Positions 1 to 64,000 of a stretch of DNA of 64,000 nt are shown here, piece after piece; the stretch's first letter is position 1; every line of letters begins with the position of its first letter. Position numbers and translations under genes: made by a program. The notes beneath the pieces are model-generated. The model was not told the DNA's origin. It worked only from the letters and a program-made list of their open reading frames with translations, and searched no databases. Where the stretch lies: NCBI GenBank assembly GCA_964019165.1, contig OZ025273.1:72001-136000 (forward strand). The letters run 5' to 3'. This stretch comes from Mastigias papua. Lineage: Eukaryota > Cnidaria > Scyphozoa > Rhizostomeae > Mastigiidae.

Positions 1-1165
1 AAAAGTGAAAATTTTAAAGATACAAAAAAACAGACACAAAAAAGTAACACGAGAATAAACCGGAAGTGATAGAGACTTGGAAAGATAGAGGAGATAGAAA
101 CAAAGGAGGAATGCAGCACTAAAAATGAGGTGATAGAAACTTGAAGAGACAGAACAAAAGGAGGAAGACATTACCACAAAAGAGAAGTAAAAGACACTTG
201 ACGAGATGGAAGGGACAGACACAGAAGACCAACATGACAATAAAAATGAAGTGATATAAACTTGAAGAGATAGAAAAAAAGGAGTAATGTGAAATAAACT
301 TGAATAGACAGAAAAAAGGAGTAACATCACAATAAACATGAAGCGATAGAAGCTTGAAGGGAAAAAAGACAAAAGAAACACAGGGAAAATACAAATGAAG
401 AAATAGACACTCGAAGAGATAGAACAGACGGAAACAAACGAGCAAAATGACAAAAAAAATGACGTGATAGAAACTTGAAGAGATAGACAAAAAAGAGCAA
501 AAGGAGTAACATGGCAATAGAAATGAAGTGATAGAAACTCGAAGAAATACAAGAGACAGAAACAAATGAGGAGCATGAAAACAAAAATGAAGAGATAGCA
601 GCTTGAAGGGATAGAAGAGACAGGTACACAACAGCAAAATGACAACAGAAATGAGGTGAAAGAAACTTGAAGAGATAGAAGAGATAGAAACACATGAGTA
701 ACATGACAAAAAAAGTGAAGTGACAGAAGAGATAGAGAAAAGGAGTAATGAAATGATAAAAATTTGAAGAGATAGAAAAAGGAGAAACATGACAGAAGAG
801 GCAGAATGAAAGGAGCAACTTGATAATAAAAGTGAAGTGATAGAGAGTTGAAGGGAAAGAAGCGATAGAAACACAGGAGTAACATGGCAATAGAAATGAA
901 GAGATAGAAACTTGATGAAAAAGGAGTAACATGACAATAAAGATTAAGAGGTAGCAACTTGAAGAGATAAGAGAAGACAGAGAAAAGGGAGAACATGACA
1001 ATAAAGATGAAATGATAGAAACAGAGGAGGCAGAAGCAAAGGAGCAACATGGCAATAAAAATGAAATGATAAAAGCTTCAAGAGATAGAAAAAAGAGTAA
1101 CGTGACAATAGATAGAAGAGATAGAATAGATAGAAACAAAGGAGGAACATGACAAGAAATTGATA
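1..1165. repeat. Purine-rich minisatellite
   Basis: Imperfect tandem copies of a roughly 60-70-bp module built from GATAGAAACTTGAAGAGA and GTAACATGACAATAAAAATG. The long open frames on the minus strand (Phe/Leu/Ser-rich, periodic) come from the stop-free complementary strand and are not judged genes. The array continues off the left edge. Confidence 0.85.
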
Positions 1166-1490
1166 CTGTAGTCAAATGTGGCGATGATAGAGAAAGTGAT
1201 CTGAAAGATTATAATTATTAGCAAAATATGACCACACGCAGACGAGCAATAAACTTCTTATACTTCATGATCAGAGATGTCAAAGAAATAAAATCGTCAG
1301 ATGTGCGCAAACAAATGCCCTATCACATTTCCAATTACTTACCTTTTGAATGGGTGACATGGAGCCCAAATCGGCACTGGGCCGAATTTCTCCCATGGCG
1401 TTGTAAGGGCCGGTGCACAACGTCTGGCGTTAAATCAAGACCAGTGCAAAAAGGACCAATAAAGTATTATAAACATGAGAGGTTTATTAC
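1166..1490. other. Unassigned intergenic or intronic stretch
   Basis: Contains an 89-codon plus-strand open frame (1228-1497) of no recognised family. On the minus strand an open frame reads ..PLQRHGRNSAQCRFGLH.. with no family assigned. I see no CLIP terminal exon here. Confidence 0.35.
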
Positions 1491-56856
<55,366 letters not shown>

Positions 56857-57144
56857 CTATGGTTGGAAAATGTAACGACATCCATTAATCATCCAGTGGT
56901 ATTCAAAAGAGAACGATGTACTAATATGTCAAGAAATAGAAACTTTTGTTGACTTCACTTTAAATACAATATTTGGGTATATGTAATTAAGACAGATGGT
57001 AAAATGTTCTTTGCTTCTAAACAAGCAAAAGGAATAATCTACGTATCTGCAATATCTAGCATTTACCTTCAAAATTGCATTAGTTGATAGTTTTGAAATC
57101 AATAATAAATGAAAGCCAAAATTTTTTTCATCTTTATATTAGTA

Positions 57145-57419
57145 AAAAGGTAAAGTAAAACGGTGAGTCCCATGTACGATTCCGTACGTTGGGGAAGTGC
57201 CCGTTAGAGGGGCATTTATCCTGAGTCACCGGCATGATGAGGTAAGATGGCCAGTTCCTTTCCTTGCCGCCTTTAACTTCCCCAGTGTCCCCACCGGGTA
57301 CCCATTCGCTGCTGGGTGGACAGTGGGCGAACATCCCAATTATGATCCGAGGGTTCTGCTTGAACCATGGATATTTTGCTCAGTAGTCAAGTGCTCTAAC
57401 CACTTGGCCACTCACCCAT
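57145..57419 (-). mobile_element. tRNA-derived SINE (family 1), second copy
   Basis: Reverse complement of the 16.7-kb SINE: TGGCCAAGTGGTTAGAGC head, GGTTCAAGC B box, CTGTCCACCCAGCAGC body. Flanked by TTTATATTAGTA (57133-57144) and TTTATATCAGTA (57420-57431), a 12-bp target duplication with one mismatch. Confidence 0.86.
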
Positions 57420-57539
57420 TTTATATCAGTACTGCAATTTAAACTGTAAACTTTTACATTTGAAATCTTTAGCTTGCAATAAATTTTGTTGATGAGCATG
57501 AAAGTCTATATAAGTATTCTTACTATTACTTTAGAAGCA

Positions 57540-59290
57540 ATGGTCTCCAGAACGTTACCACAAAAGATCTAGATCATGAGGAAAAAAGTTGTAAAGCTCA
57601 TAGCAACGAAGTGGACATTGATTCACCATAAAGGATTCTGATTGGTTCTTGAGAATGCCTTTTGATAGGCTAATTGCAAAATTTGCCTCTGTTACTTCAC
57701 CATAATAAGAACAGCATGGAAAGCAAGACGCTGGTAGATCAAAACCGGATTTGTGGCCCACAATGTCGACAAGAAGGGAACTTTAGGCTGCCAGGGTATG
57801 AACAACCTCTTCGAGCCTCCCAAACCGGTGGTGAAGGGTGACCAAGTCATCGTTAGGAACACAGGGAGCTGGCGATGCCGAAGGCACCTCAGAAATTGGA
57901 GCACATGTGGTTGTGGGCTGCGGCAGTGCAGCACAGGCTTGGTAACCACAGGGCAAAGCAACCATCGAGGACAGATCCGGTATTGGGTCGGGCTCTAATG
58001 CTAGGCGCACACTGGAGAAATTTGCTTAAGAAAAGTGGCCATTCGTGCCATATTGCTTAAGCAAAATTCTCCAGTGTACGGTGGTTAATCCCTAAGCAAT
58101 ATTGCTTTTCTAGCCAAAAGTAACCTATCTATCGTGTTTGATATTTTTTTCCTTTCGTGCCATTTTGCTTACAGTGTGCGGGGGTGAAAGCAATATTGCT
58201 TACAACTCTTGGAGTATAGCGCATGCGCTTTATCCATATTCTACGGTGGTAAGAGTGTGTAATAGCGAAAATCACCAGCGACTTTAAAATGAAGCTATTC
58301 CGCACAATAACTTGATATAATTATTTCCCTTACCCATGTATGTCAGATCGGCTAAGTTTATGGAAAGGCTGAAGGGAGATCAAGCTATACACCAAACTGA
58401 CGAAAAATTAGAATTTCTCAGTGCTAATCAACTTCCAAGAACCTATGGGTCCTTCCATATTTAATTTGGCCAATAAATTAAGAAAGCATCCTTGATGGTT
58501 TTTCTTAGTCCAGATTCTTCTACATACTCCTTGTTCTTAAATCAAGAGCAAACAATTGCAGCTAACTGTACAAGTCACGAGATGTCCTCAGTTTGATAAA
58601 TGGGGATGTAGCGAATGTTTATTTATCATCGCAGGGCTTGTTTGCCACCATTGTTCGAAGAATGCTGTGATCTCAACTGTACACAAGCGCATGCGCTGCA
58701 CTCCAAGAGTTGTAAGCAATATTGCTTTCACCCCCGCACACTGTAAGCAAAATGGCACGAAAGGACAAAAATATCAAACACGATAGATATTTTACTTTTG
58801 GCTAGAAAAGCAAGATTGCTTAGGGATTAACCACCGCACACTGGAGAATTTTGCTTAAGCAATATGGCACGAATAGCACTTTTCTTAAGCAAATTTCTCC
58901 AGTGTGCGCCTAGCATAAGAGCTTAAGACGTAAAGACAATGGTAAGTCTTTAAGGGCGGGTTTTCTGAAGGGCGCAATTCCTGGGCAGAAAACTCCTGAT
59001 AATACCATTCTAGGTCAACAGAGGGCATGAAGCATCAGCGCAAATAGGTCTTCAAATGGTTGAATATGTCCTTTTTATCAACTTGCAGGAATTCAAAGTA
59101 GGTAGCAGCAGGCCTCAGAATGAAAGCAGGCAACTAAGTAAGGTAAATCTTGGGTGTCCAGATATTGGCAATGGAACAGCGGCCAAAGTGACGCAGCTAT
59201 TGATGAAAGTTGCCACGGGAGAAGCATTCAGGAATGATAGCGGAGGCCATGGCACTGATACGGGCAATCCTGTCGCCAATTTATAACGTA
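57540..59290 (-). mobile_element. Ty3/Gypsy gag remnant split by a MITE
   Basis: Minus frames: SAMASAIIPECFSRG (59.25 kb), LRPAATYFEFLQVDKKDIFN, EWYYQEFSAQELRPSEKPAL and LPLSLRLKLL (to 58919); then after the MITE EPDPIPDLSSMVALPCGYQA and AALPQPTTTC. The series PAATYFE.L..DKKD.F.HL then EWYYQEF is typical of Gypsy-type gag capsid. Stops are present. Confidence 0.72.
57999..58915. mobile_element. Foldback MITE in Gypsy gag
   Basis: Ends TGCTAGGCGCACACTGGAGA in inverted orientation, with inverted homology continuing for roughly 200 bp per side (including TTAATCCCTAAGCAATATTG-like blocks and GCGCATGCGC-type boxes). TAA flanks both ends (57996-57998, 58916-58918). The gag reading KLL|EPDP confirms the duplicated TTA. 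No transposase. Confidence 0.88.
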
Positions 59291-59600
59291 TGCCCATGCA
59301 AGATATGCATAGAGAGAGAGAGAGACGTCCTGCTCAATTCAATCACTACTGAATCATTGCATAAACAATAACATATATAACTACAATCATAACTACAGGA
59401 CACTAATTGATACAGAGAAACACACACCAAGATAATAGGATACGATAGGGGCACCACCACCAACGATTGACAACATCAGAGATATACAAGGGTTATTTTC
59501 ACATCTATATCATAATTAATTAGCACATACAGTTTCGCAATCACATATATTGCATCGATAAAGCAAGCTGTTGACGATCTGGCTAGTTTTTCATGTAGTG
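59291..59600. other. Unassigned stretch between Gypsy fragments
   Basis: AT-rich with a (GA)n at 59310-59323; nothing recognised. Confidence 0.4.
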
Positions 59601-60980
59601 ATTTCAAATTTTACAACTACTGCAGCACTTTATGATACGCAAATACTTCCAACTTCTTCCCATAAACATATGCATGGAAATACTGTAAATCCTGCACCAC
59701 AGCGAAAGCTTCCTTCTCCATCGTAGTTCACCATCTCTACACCAGATAACGAACTTACAAATTTTTCACCATTTCCATCCTTCAGAGACAACATGGCACC
59801 TACACCTACATCGCCTGCATTGGTGTATAAAACAAACTCCCTGTCCAGAAGTGGAAACCTCAAAAACTGGATTCGACACCAACTGTGTATTCAAACTTTG
59901 GAACACTCCACCAAGCTCATATGTCCAACAAAACTTCTGTCCCTTCTTTAACAACCTATTCAATGGGGCCGTAATCTCGCTAAAACCAGACATAAAACTC
60001 CTCTAATACGATGATAAACCCAGAAGTCTTCTCAAACTGGCTTCATGAGTAGGTGGTGTATAGTCCTGAATTGCTTGCAGCTTCCCTTACTCTCATATTA
60101 TTTTCATATTTAAACCATATTTACAGTTGGTATTTACAAAAGTAATGATAAAGATACTAATTCACACCAACTATTTACAAAAGAATACACGTTACATAAA
60201 AATTAGTGGCATATTTTGCAAGTGCATTTATCACCAGCCCAGTCTCTGATCCTATTGTTGAAAGTCAAAAGTGTTGGTTCATTTTTTATCCTATCATCTA
60301 GGGGGTTCCAGAGTAGACTCCCTCCAAATGACAGCAATTCTTCCCCAAAACCCTTTGTCTTAATTTATGGAAGCGATTTTTGCCCACAGCTCTGTGTTTT
60401 TATTACTCTGCTATCAATCCTAGATCCGAAATCTCAAAACCAAAAATTTTAACGCTTGTCTCGGCAAAGAAACATTTTGAGGGCTTCAACTTTAACCTTG
60501 CATTTGTAATTGCATGAAAAACCTCTTTCAAATTTTAAAAATGCCCTTCTAAATTCTTTCCAAACACCATTACGTCATAAACATAGACAAGGCATTAATT
60601 GTTCAACAGGCCGGCCAATACACTGGTCATCAAATGCTGAAGTGTTCCAGCAGCATTGGTCAAACCAGTGCCATTCTGGTAAATTCATTAAATTGCCTAC
60701 CCCCAGGGATCACCAAGGCTATCTTTTCAATACTTGATTCCTCCATGGACACTTGTCAGTACCCGCTTGCTACATCAAGTGTAGCGAAATACTTCTAGCT
60801 AGCCAAAGCGTGAAGCAAGTAATTAATCTGCGGCAAAGGAAATTGATCCTCTACAGTAACATCACTCACTCTTCTGAAATCCACGCAGAATCCACGCACC
60901 AGGCACAATTGATCATAAGCGTGGACAAATGCATTAAGTTTGGTGTAAAAACTTTTTACATGGTCAATGCAGTTCCAGCC
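59600..60980 (-). mobile_element. Ty3/Gypsy pol remnant (RT then RNase H), interrupted by a LINE 3' end
   Basis: Minus strand from 60960: VRGFCVDFRRVSDVTVEDQF, PLPQINYLLHALAS, KYFATLDVASGYWQVSMEES (RT palm, LD..SGY) and further decayed frames to 60510. Then, after an insertion, SLRRLLGLSSY (stop) RSFMSGFSEITAPLNRLLKK (thumb/RNase H joint, 60.05-59.9 kb), and LYTNAGDVGVGAMLSLKDGN with NYDGEGSF (RNase H, 59.8-59.65 kb). Several stops. Since gag lies downstream, gag and pol here belong to separate or rearranged copies. Confidence 0.78.
60080..60490 (-). mobile_element. LINE 3'-terminal fragment inserted in Gypsy pol
   Basis: Minus strand gives a broken post-RT C-terminal region (..LEGVYSGTP.., ..NRIRDWAGDKCTCK..) before an AT-rich tail. 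It splits the Gypsy RT from its RNase H. Confidence 0.55.
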
Positions 60981-60999
60981 AAAACTCTTTATACATCAT

Positions 61000-61770
61000 G
61001 AAACTGTCTACCGCACTGTCCAAAAAGGAGTGTCATCAAAGCACCAAATCAATAATAACACATGTCCCCCTGAAATCCCTCTTTTCCGATATGCTTTCTG
61101 AGACTGATTCTCTATTCAATCTTCCTCAAACTAAACTCCACCTTTATCAAACATACCTTCTCTCTAAAGTCTCGTGGGATATAGCAATTACCAACATCTT
61201 CAAAACCTGGGTTATACAAAAAATTCATACCTTAGTTTTTCACTATATTCTTGAATGGCTCGAGCCCCCAATAAGTGCAACACAGAGTGGTATAATTCTC
61301 TTCAAATATCAGATTGGAGCAAGCATTTAACTTCCGTTAATGAAATTTTTTCCGTGCCAAACTGTTCAAACATCATAAAGCTATCTCCAAATGGCAACAT
61401 CTGATCGCTTTGCAAAAGAGACGTGAAGGGCCGAAAGTTCTTAAAGCCGTTCGAACAAAACATATTACGCGTAGGGCAGCATTTTGTCTTTTCTGCTTTA
61501 AAACTCCTACAGAGATGGCAAACTCCATAAGGTCTGGACAATCTCTAGAGTAGCATGTGCCTTGCTAAATGGAGTAACTTCCAATTGTTCCTTCTGCCTT
61601 CGCTCTCAAAGTCTCATGCATGTTGCTACAGGTTGCAAAACTTGCCTTGGCGGAGGGCGTTCTACATGGTGTCACACTTCAGCATTGGGATTTATCTTTG
61701 TGCTCGAACTGAGAGTGGGTTTGGAAACCAATCAGAATATCAGTGCACAAAGGAAAAGAGATAAATAACA
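61000..61770 (+). mobile_element. Retroelement C-terminal fragment with Cys/His knuckle
   Basis: Frames YLLSKVSWDIAITNIFKTWV, LEWLEPPISATQSGIIL, then 61562-61768 NCSFCLRSQSLMHVATGCKT followed by GRSTWCHTSAL. The pattern C..C......H....C then R.TW.H is found at the C-terminus of some RT-bearing non-LTR elements. Frames are broken and the clade is unassigned. Confidence 0.55.
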
Positions 61771-61779
61771 ATAGCTTCT

Positions 61780-62400
61780 CCAAACACTGAATTCTGGAAT
61801 TTCTTCTTCAATTCGTAAATCTTCCTGCTAGCTGTCTTGGCATCTTCGATCGTTACGCTAATTCGTTCATGGACGTAACAAAACACGCCTTCATTCCATC
61901 ATCAGAAACACCTCCAACGTAATTATCCGATCAACATATTCTATACTTTGTCCCTGAAAATAACTTTGACCTGTCCTGAATGATTTCATTTCCTTTAATT
62001 ATTGCCACTTGCTCTTTATGTTCCTTGGCTGGTGTATCGCTAACTTGCTGGTTTACCAAATAAACACAGAACATTTGGGGGGTATCACACCTCATATCCT
62101 CAGCACATCTACCCCTAAAAATGTTGCCTATAAGTTAACATATTGATAACGCCCCACAAGAACAATTGAAAGAAATGGTAAATCTAAAGCAATCTAAACC
62201 AATCTAAAGCGATCTAAAGCAATCTAAAGAACTCTCATTTCTAAATATGACGCAATCAACAGTATCTACACTTGCTGCAGATTGTCCCTTCTTACCTACT
62301 CAAACCAGTTAACACCTACATGTTTGCTAGTATATAATTGGCCGCTATAATAAACTCTTAACTTTCAAGAAAGATGCTTCAGTTTTCATTTCATCTGTAC
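61780..62400. other. AT-rich stretch with a 10-bp repeat
   Basis: Five copies of AATCTAAAGC at 62181-62228; no gene recognised. Confidence 0.5.
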
Positions 62401-62406
62401 ACTTTT

Positions 62407-62780
62407 CTAAACTCTGGGCGCTTTGAAAAGCAAACACTTTTTCCATTGCATTGCATATGCTAGCAAGAAAAGATTGTCATATCTTGAACACAGCAACTGA
62501 ACCCTAACGACAATAGCTTTTCCCAAGAGAATCCTGTAAGCATAATAAAGTGTGAAACACTCAACTACGCACTCATATATAAAAGAGTCTGATAAAAGAT
62601 ATTCTGGCATTCTGCACACTTTATTGAATGAAATGGTATGGTAAAAGAAATTTGAAAAAAGATAATCAATGATATTAATGACAAACTTTTCTACACAATG
62701 GTGAATCAACTCCTTGATGAGAAATTGGCTTGCATCTAGTAGATCTAGGAAACTCCAACACATCAGATCTGTCATCCTGT
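62407..62780 (-). CDS. Possible exon with BTB/BACK-like sequence
   Basis: The frame after an acceptor-like ..gtgtatacag at 62780 reads MTDLMCWSFLDLLDASQFLI then KELIHHCVEKFV and runs to 62407 without a stop. LLDASQFL..LIHHCVEKF resembles the last helices of a BTB domain entering BACK. No donor was chosen and no partner exons were found. It lies upstream of the CLIP exons on the same strand and could belong to a neighbouring gene or a pseudogene. Confidence 0.3.
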
Positions 62781-62809
62781 ATACACATAAAACAAAGTAA
62801 GACAAAAAA

Positions 62810-64000
62810 ATATCTTAGAGTGAAATTTTTGATCACAATACTTGTAAATACTGATACTGATAAATATGAAATGAATACTATAGGTGTCCAGTTGATTGAA
62901 ATAAAATTCTCAAATTCTGGATTCTACCTAATAAACAAAAAGAAAAGTCTCACAAGCAAATACATGACAGCATATGACATTTTCAATCTGGGAAAGATTT
63001 ATCTCTTTATTCATAAAAGATGCTTTCCTAGAGGCTTCACCCCTGGATCCCTTTCTTCTTGTAAAGATTGGTAATTAACACAACAGTTTGAGGTGCCAAA
63101 GGAGAAAATAAATCTAGAGATAAGTCTTCTTGTGTGTTAGTCCAGCAATCAAAATAACTGGCAACTCCCTACCATTTTACAATAATCATAATCCATACAC
63201 AACGGAATTATTGACAGGTCACGTAATTAATCCGAACGCATTATTTTTCGCCATTACATAATGGCCCATGCTGGACAAGACAACTACTGTAGTCATTAAT
63301 GTCAAAAGATGATATAAAATGTTGTTTCTTGATTGTGAAAACTGACCACCAAATTATAGGGTGTGGCCTTGGCACTAAAAAGGCTGTGATAAGAGCTGAC
63401 ATTTCCTTCTACATCCTCCACCCAAGCAAATTCCTAAATCCACCTCTGGGAAGCATACCCTTTCTGGCAATCTTCTTTGCAGAATTGCAATCCAAAACCG
63501 CTTTCTCTCTATAGAGACTTGTAAGATATACAGGTATCCGGATATTCCAACTCTCGCAGTTTAGCAGTGAGGCACACAGTTTCAGATCCTATCGCAAGGT
63601 CTCACAATCTAATCCTAAAATCTCCAGATTTTCCTCAATTAATGAAACTATTAATAAAAGACAACCGAAAAACCAATCTTTAGTTAGATTGTAATTGCTA
63701 TCTCAATTTCAACAAAATAACAGTTGAAACTTCACAAAATCTCACCATCATTCTCTCAGTTATCTATGTTCCAAGTGCAAAAGCATAAAAGTAATAAAGA
63801 AGAAGCTATCATGGCCAATATTTTTTTCTGCATAATTTGACTCATACAATAGGACACCATGAGCCCAGACAGATGGTCATGTGGAAATTTACTATAAACT
63901 TTTATATATGTCATGATCTGACCAAATCTCACATGCACTTCAACTACTATCATTGACTTTAACTGTGATTAAGGGCGTGCTATAAGTATATTTCTCGAAT
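62810..64000. other. Right edge, no recognised genes
   Basis: AT-rich; short frames on both strands (62730-63074 +, 63299-63514 +, 63756-63953 -) without domains. The CLIP start exon was looked for here and not found. Confidence 0.4.

Noticed and set aside
119..1175. Phe/Leu/Ser-rich 270-280-codon minus frames, possible membrane proteins
   Set aside because: They follow the period of a purine-rich minisatellite; several frames are open at once.
1330..1480. Terminal CLIP exon coding ..RPLQRHGRNS..
   Set aside because: The HG is a chance match; no acceptor in the right phase and no further family residues.

Overview
The window is nuclear DNA from an animal, most likely an AT-rich invertebrate. 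Evidence: a spliced host gene with GT..AG introns, diverse non-LTR retrotransposons, Penelope-like elements (PLEs), Ty3/Gypsy remnants, tRNA-derived SINEs, MITEs, and very long (TA)n, (CATA)n and minisatellite arrays. The species cannot be named from sequence alone; a cnidarian or another non-vertebrate metazoan fits. There are no prokaryotic features.

Host gene: one gene runs on the minus strand through most of the window (about 56.86 kb down to 1.49 kb). Nineteen exons could be joined by eye. Every junction has an AG acceptor and GT donor, and all 18 internal joins keep the reading phase. The product has an N-terminal region, ankyrin repeats and three CAP-Gly domains, the architecture and residue pattern of the CLIP3/CLIP4 (CLIPR-59/restin-like) family. 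The first coding exon and the last exon were not found and may lie outside the window. The introns hold nearly everything else.

Layout (+ coordinates): 0-1.2 kb minisatellite; 1.5 and 3.9-4.3 kb CLIP exons 19-17, with a decayed THAP-domain fragment (2.5-2.9 kb) and a perfect 72-bp palindrome beside (TA)n (3.7 kb); 5.9-8.5 kb a LINE with a restriction-like endonuclease; 9.4-11.5 and 11.65-14 kb two facing CR1/L2-like LINEs; 14.4-17.8 kb CLIP exons 16-13, a SINE and a 0.6-kb (CATA)n; 18.5-22.4 kb an apurinic-endonuclease LINE with C-terminal zinc fingers; 24.4 and 25.2 kb CLIP exons 12-11; 26-31 kb an AT-rich 16-bp satellite split by a MITE-like element and two kinds of PLE; 31-33.5 kb CLIP exons 10-6; 33.8-34.4 kb (TA)n/(GT)n and a tRNA-like repeat; 37.2-37.6 kb exons 5-4; 38.3-42.3 kb a 16-bp minisatellite with higher-order structure; 43.5-44.4 kb exons 3-2; 44.6-48.2 kb a 27-bp minisatellite; 48.2-52.75 kb a nested PLE > LINE > MITE stack; 53.2-56.7 kb (TA)n tracts with PLE and tRNA-like/hammerhead-like repeats; 56.8 kb exon 1; 57-61.8 kb SINE, Gypsy gag and pol remnants and a foldback MITE; 62.4-62.8 kb a possible BTB-like exon.

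Most notable: hammerhead-ribozyme motifs at PLE ends, and a repeat of about 244 bp combining a tRNA-like fold, a hammerhead-like three-way junction and a repeated 80-bp segment, embedded in (TA)n. The latter resembles a metazoan retrozyme. These are visual inferences and need folding and genome-wide searches.
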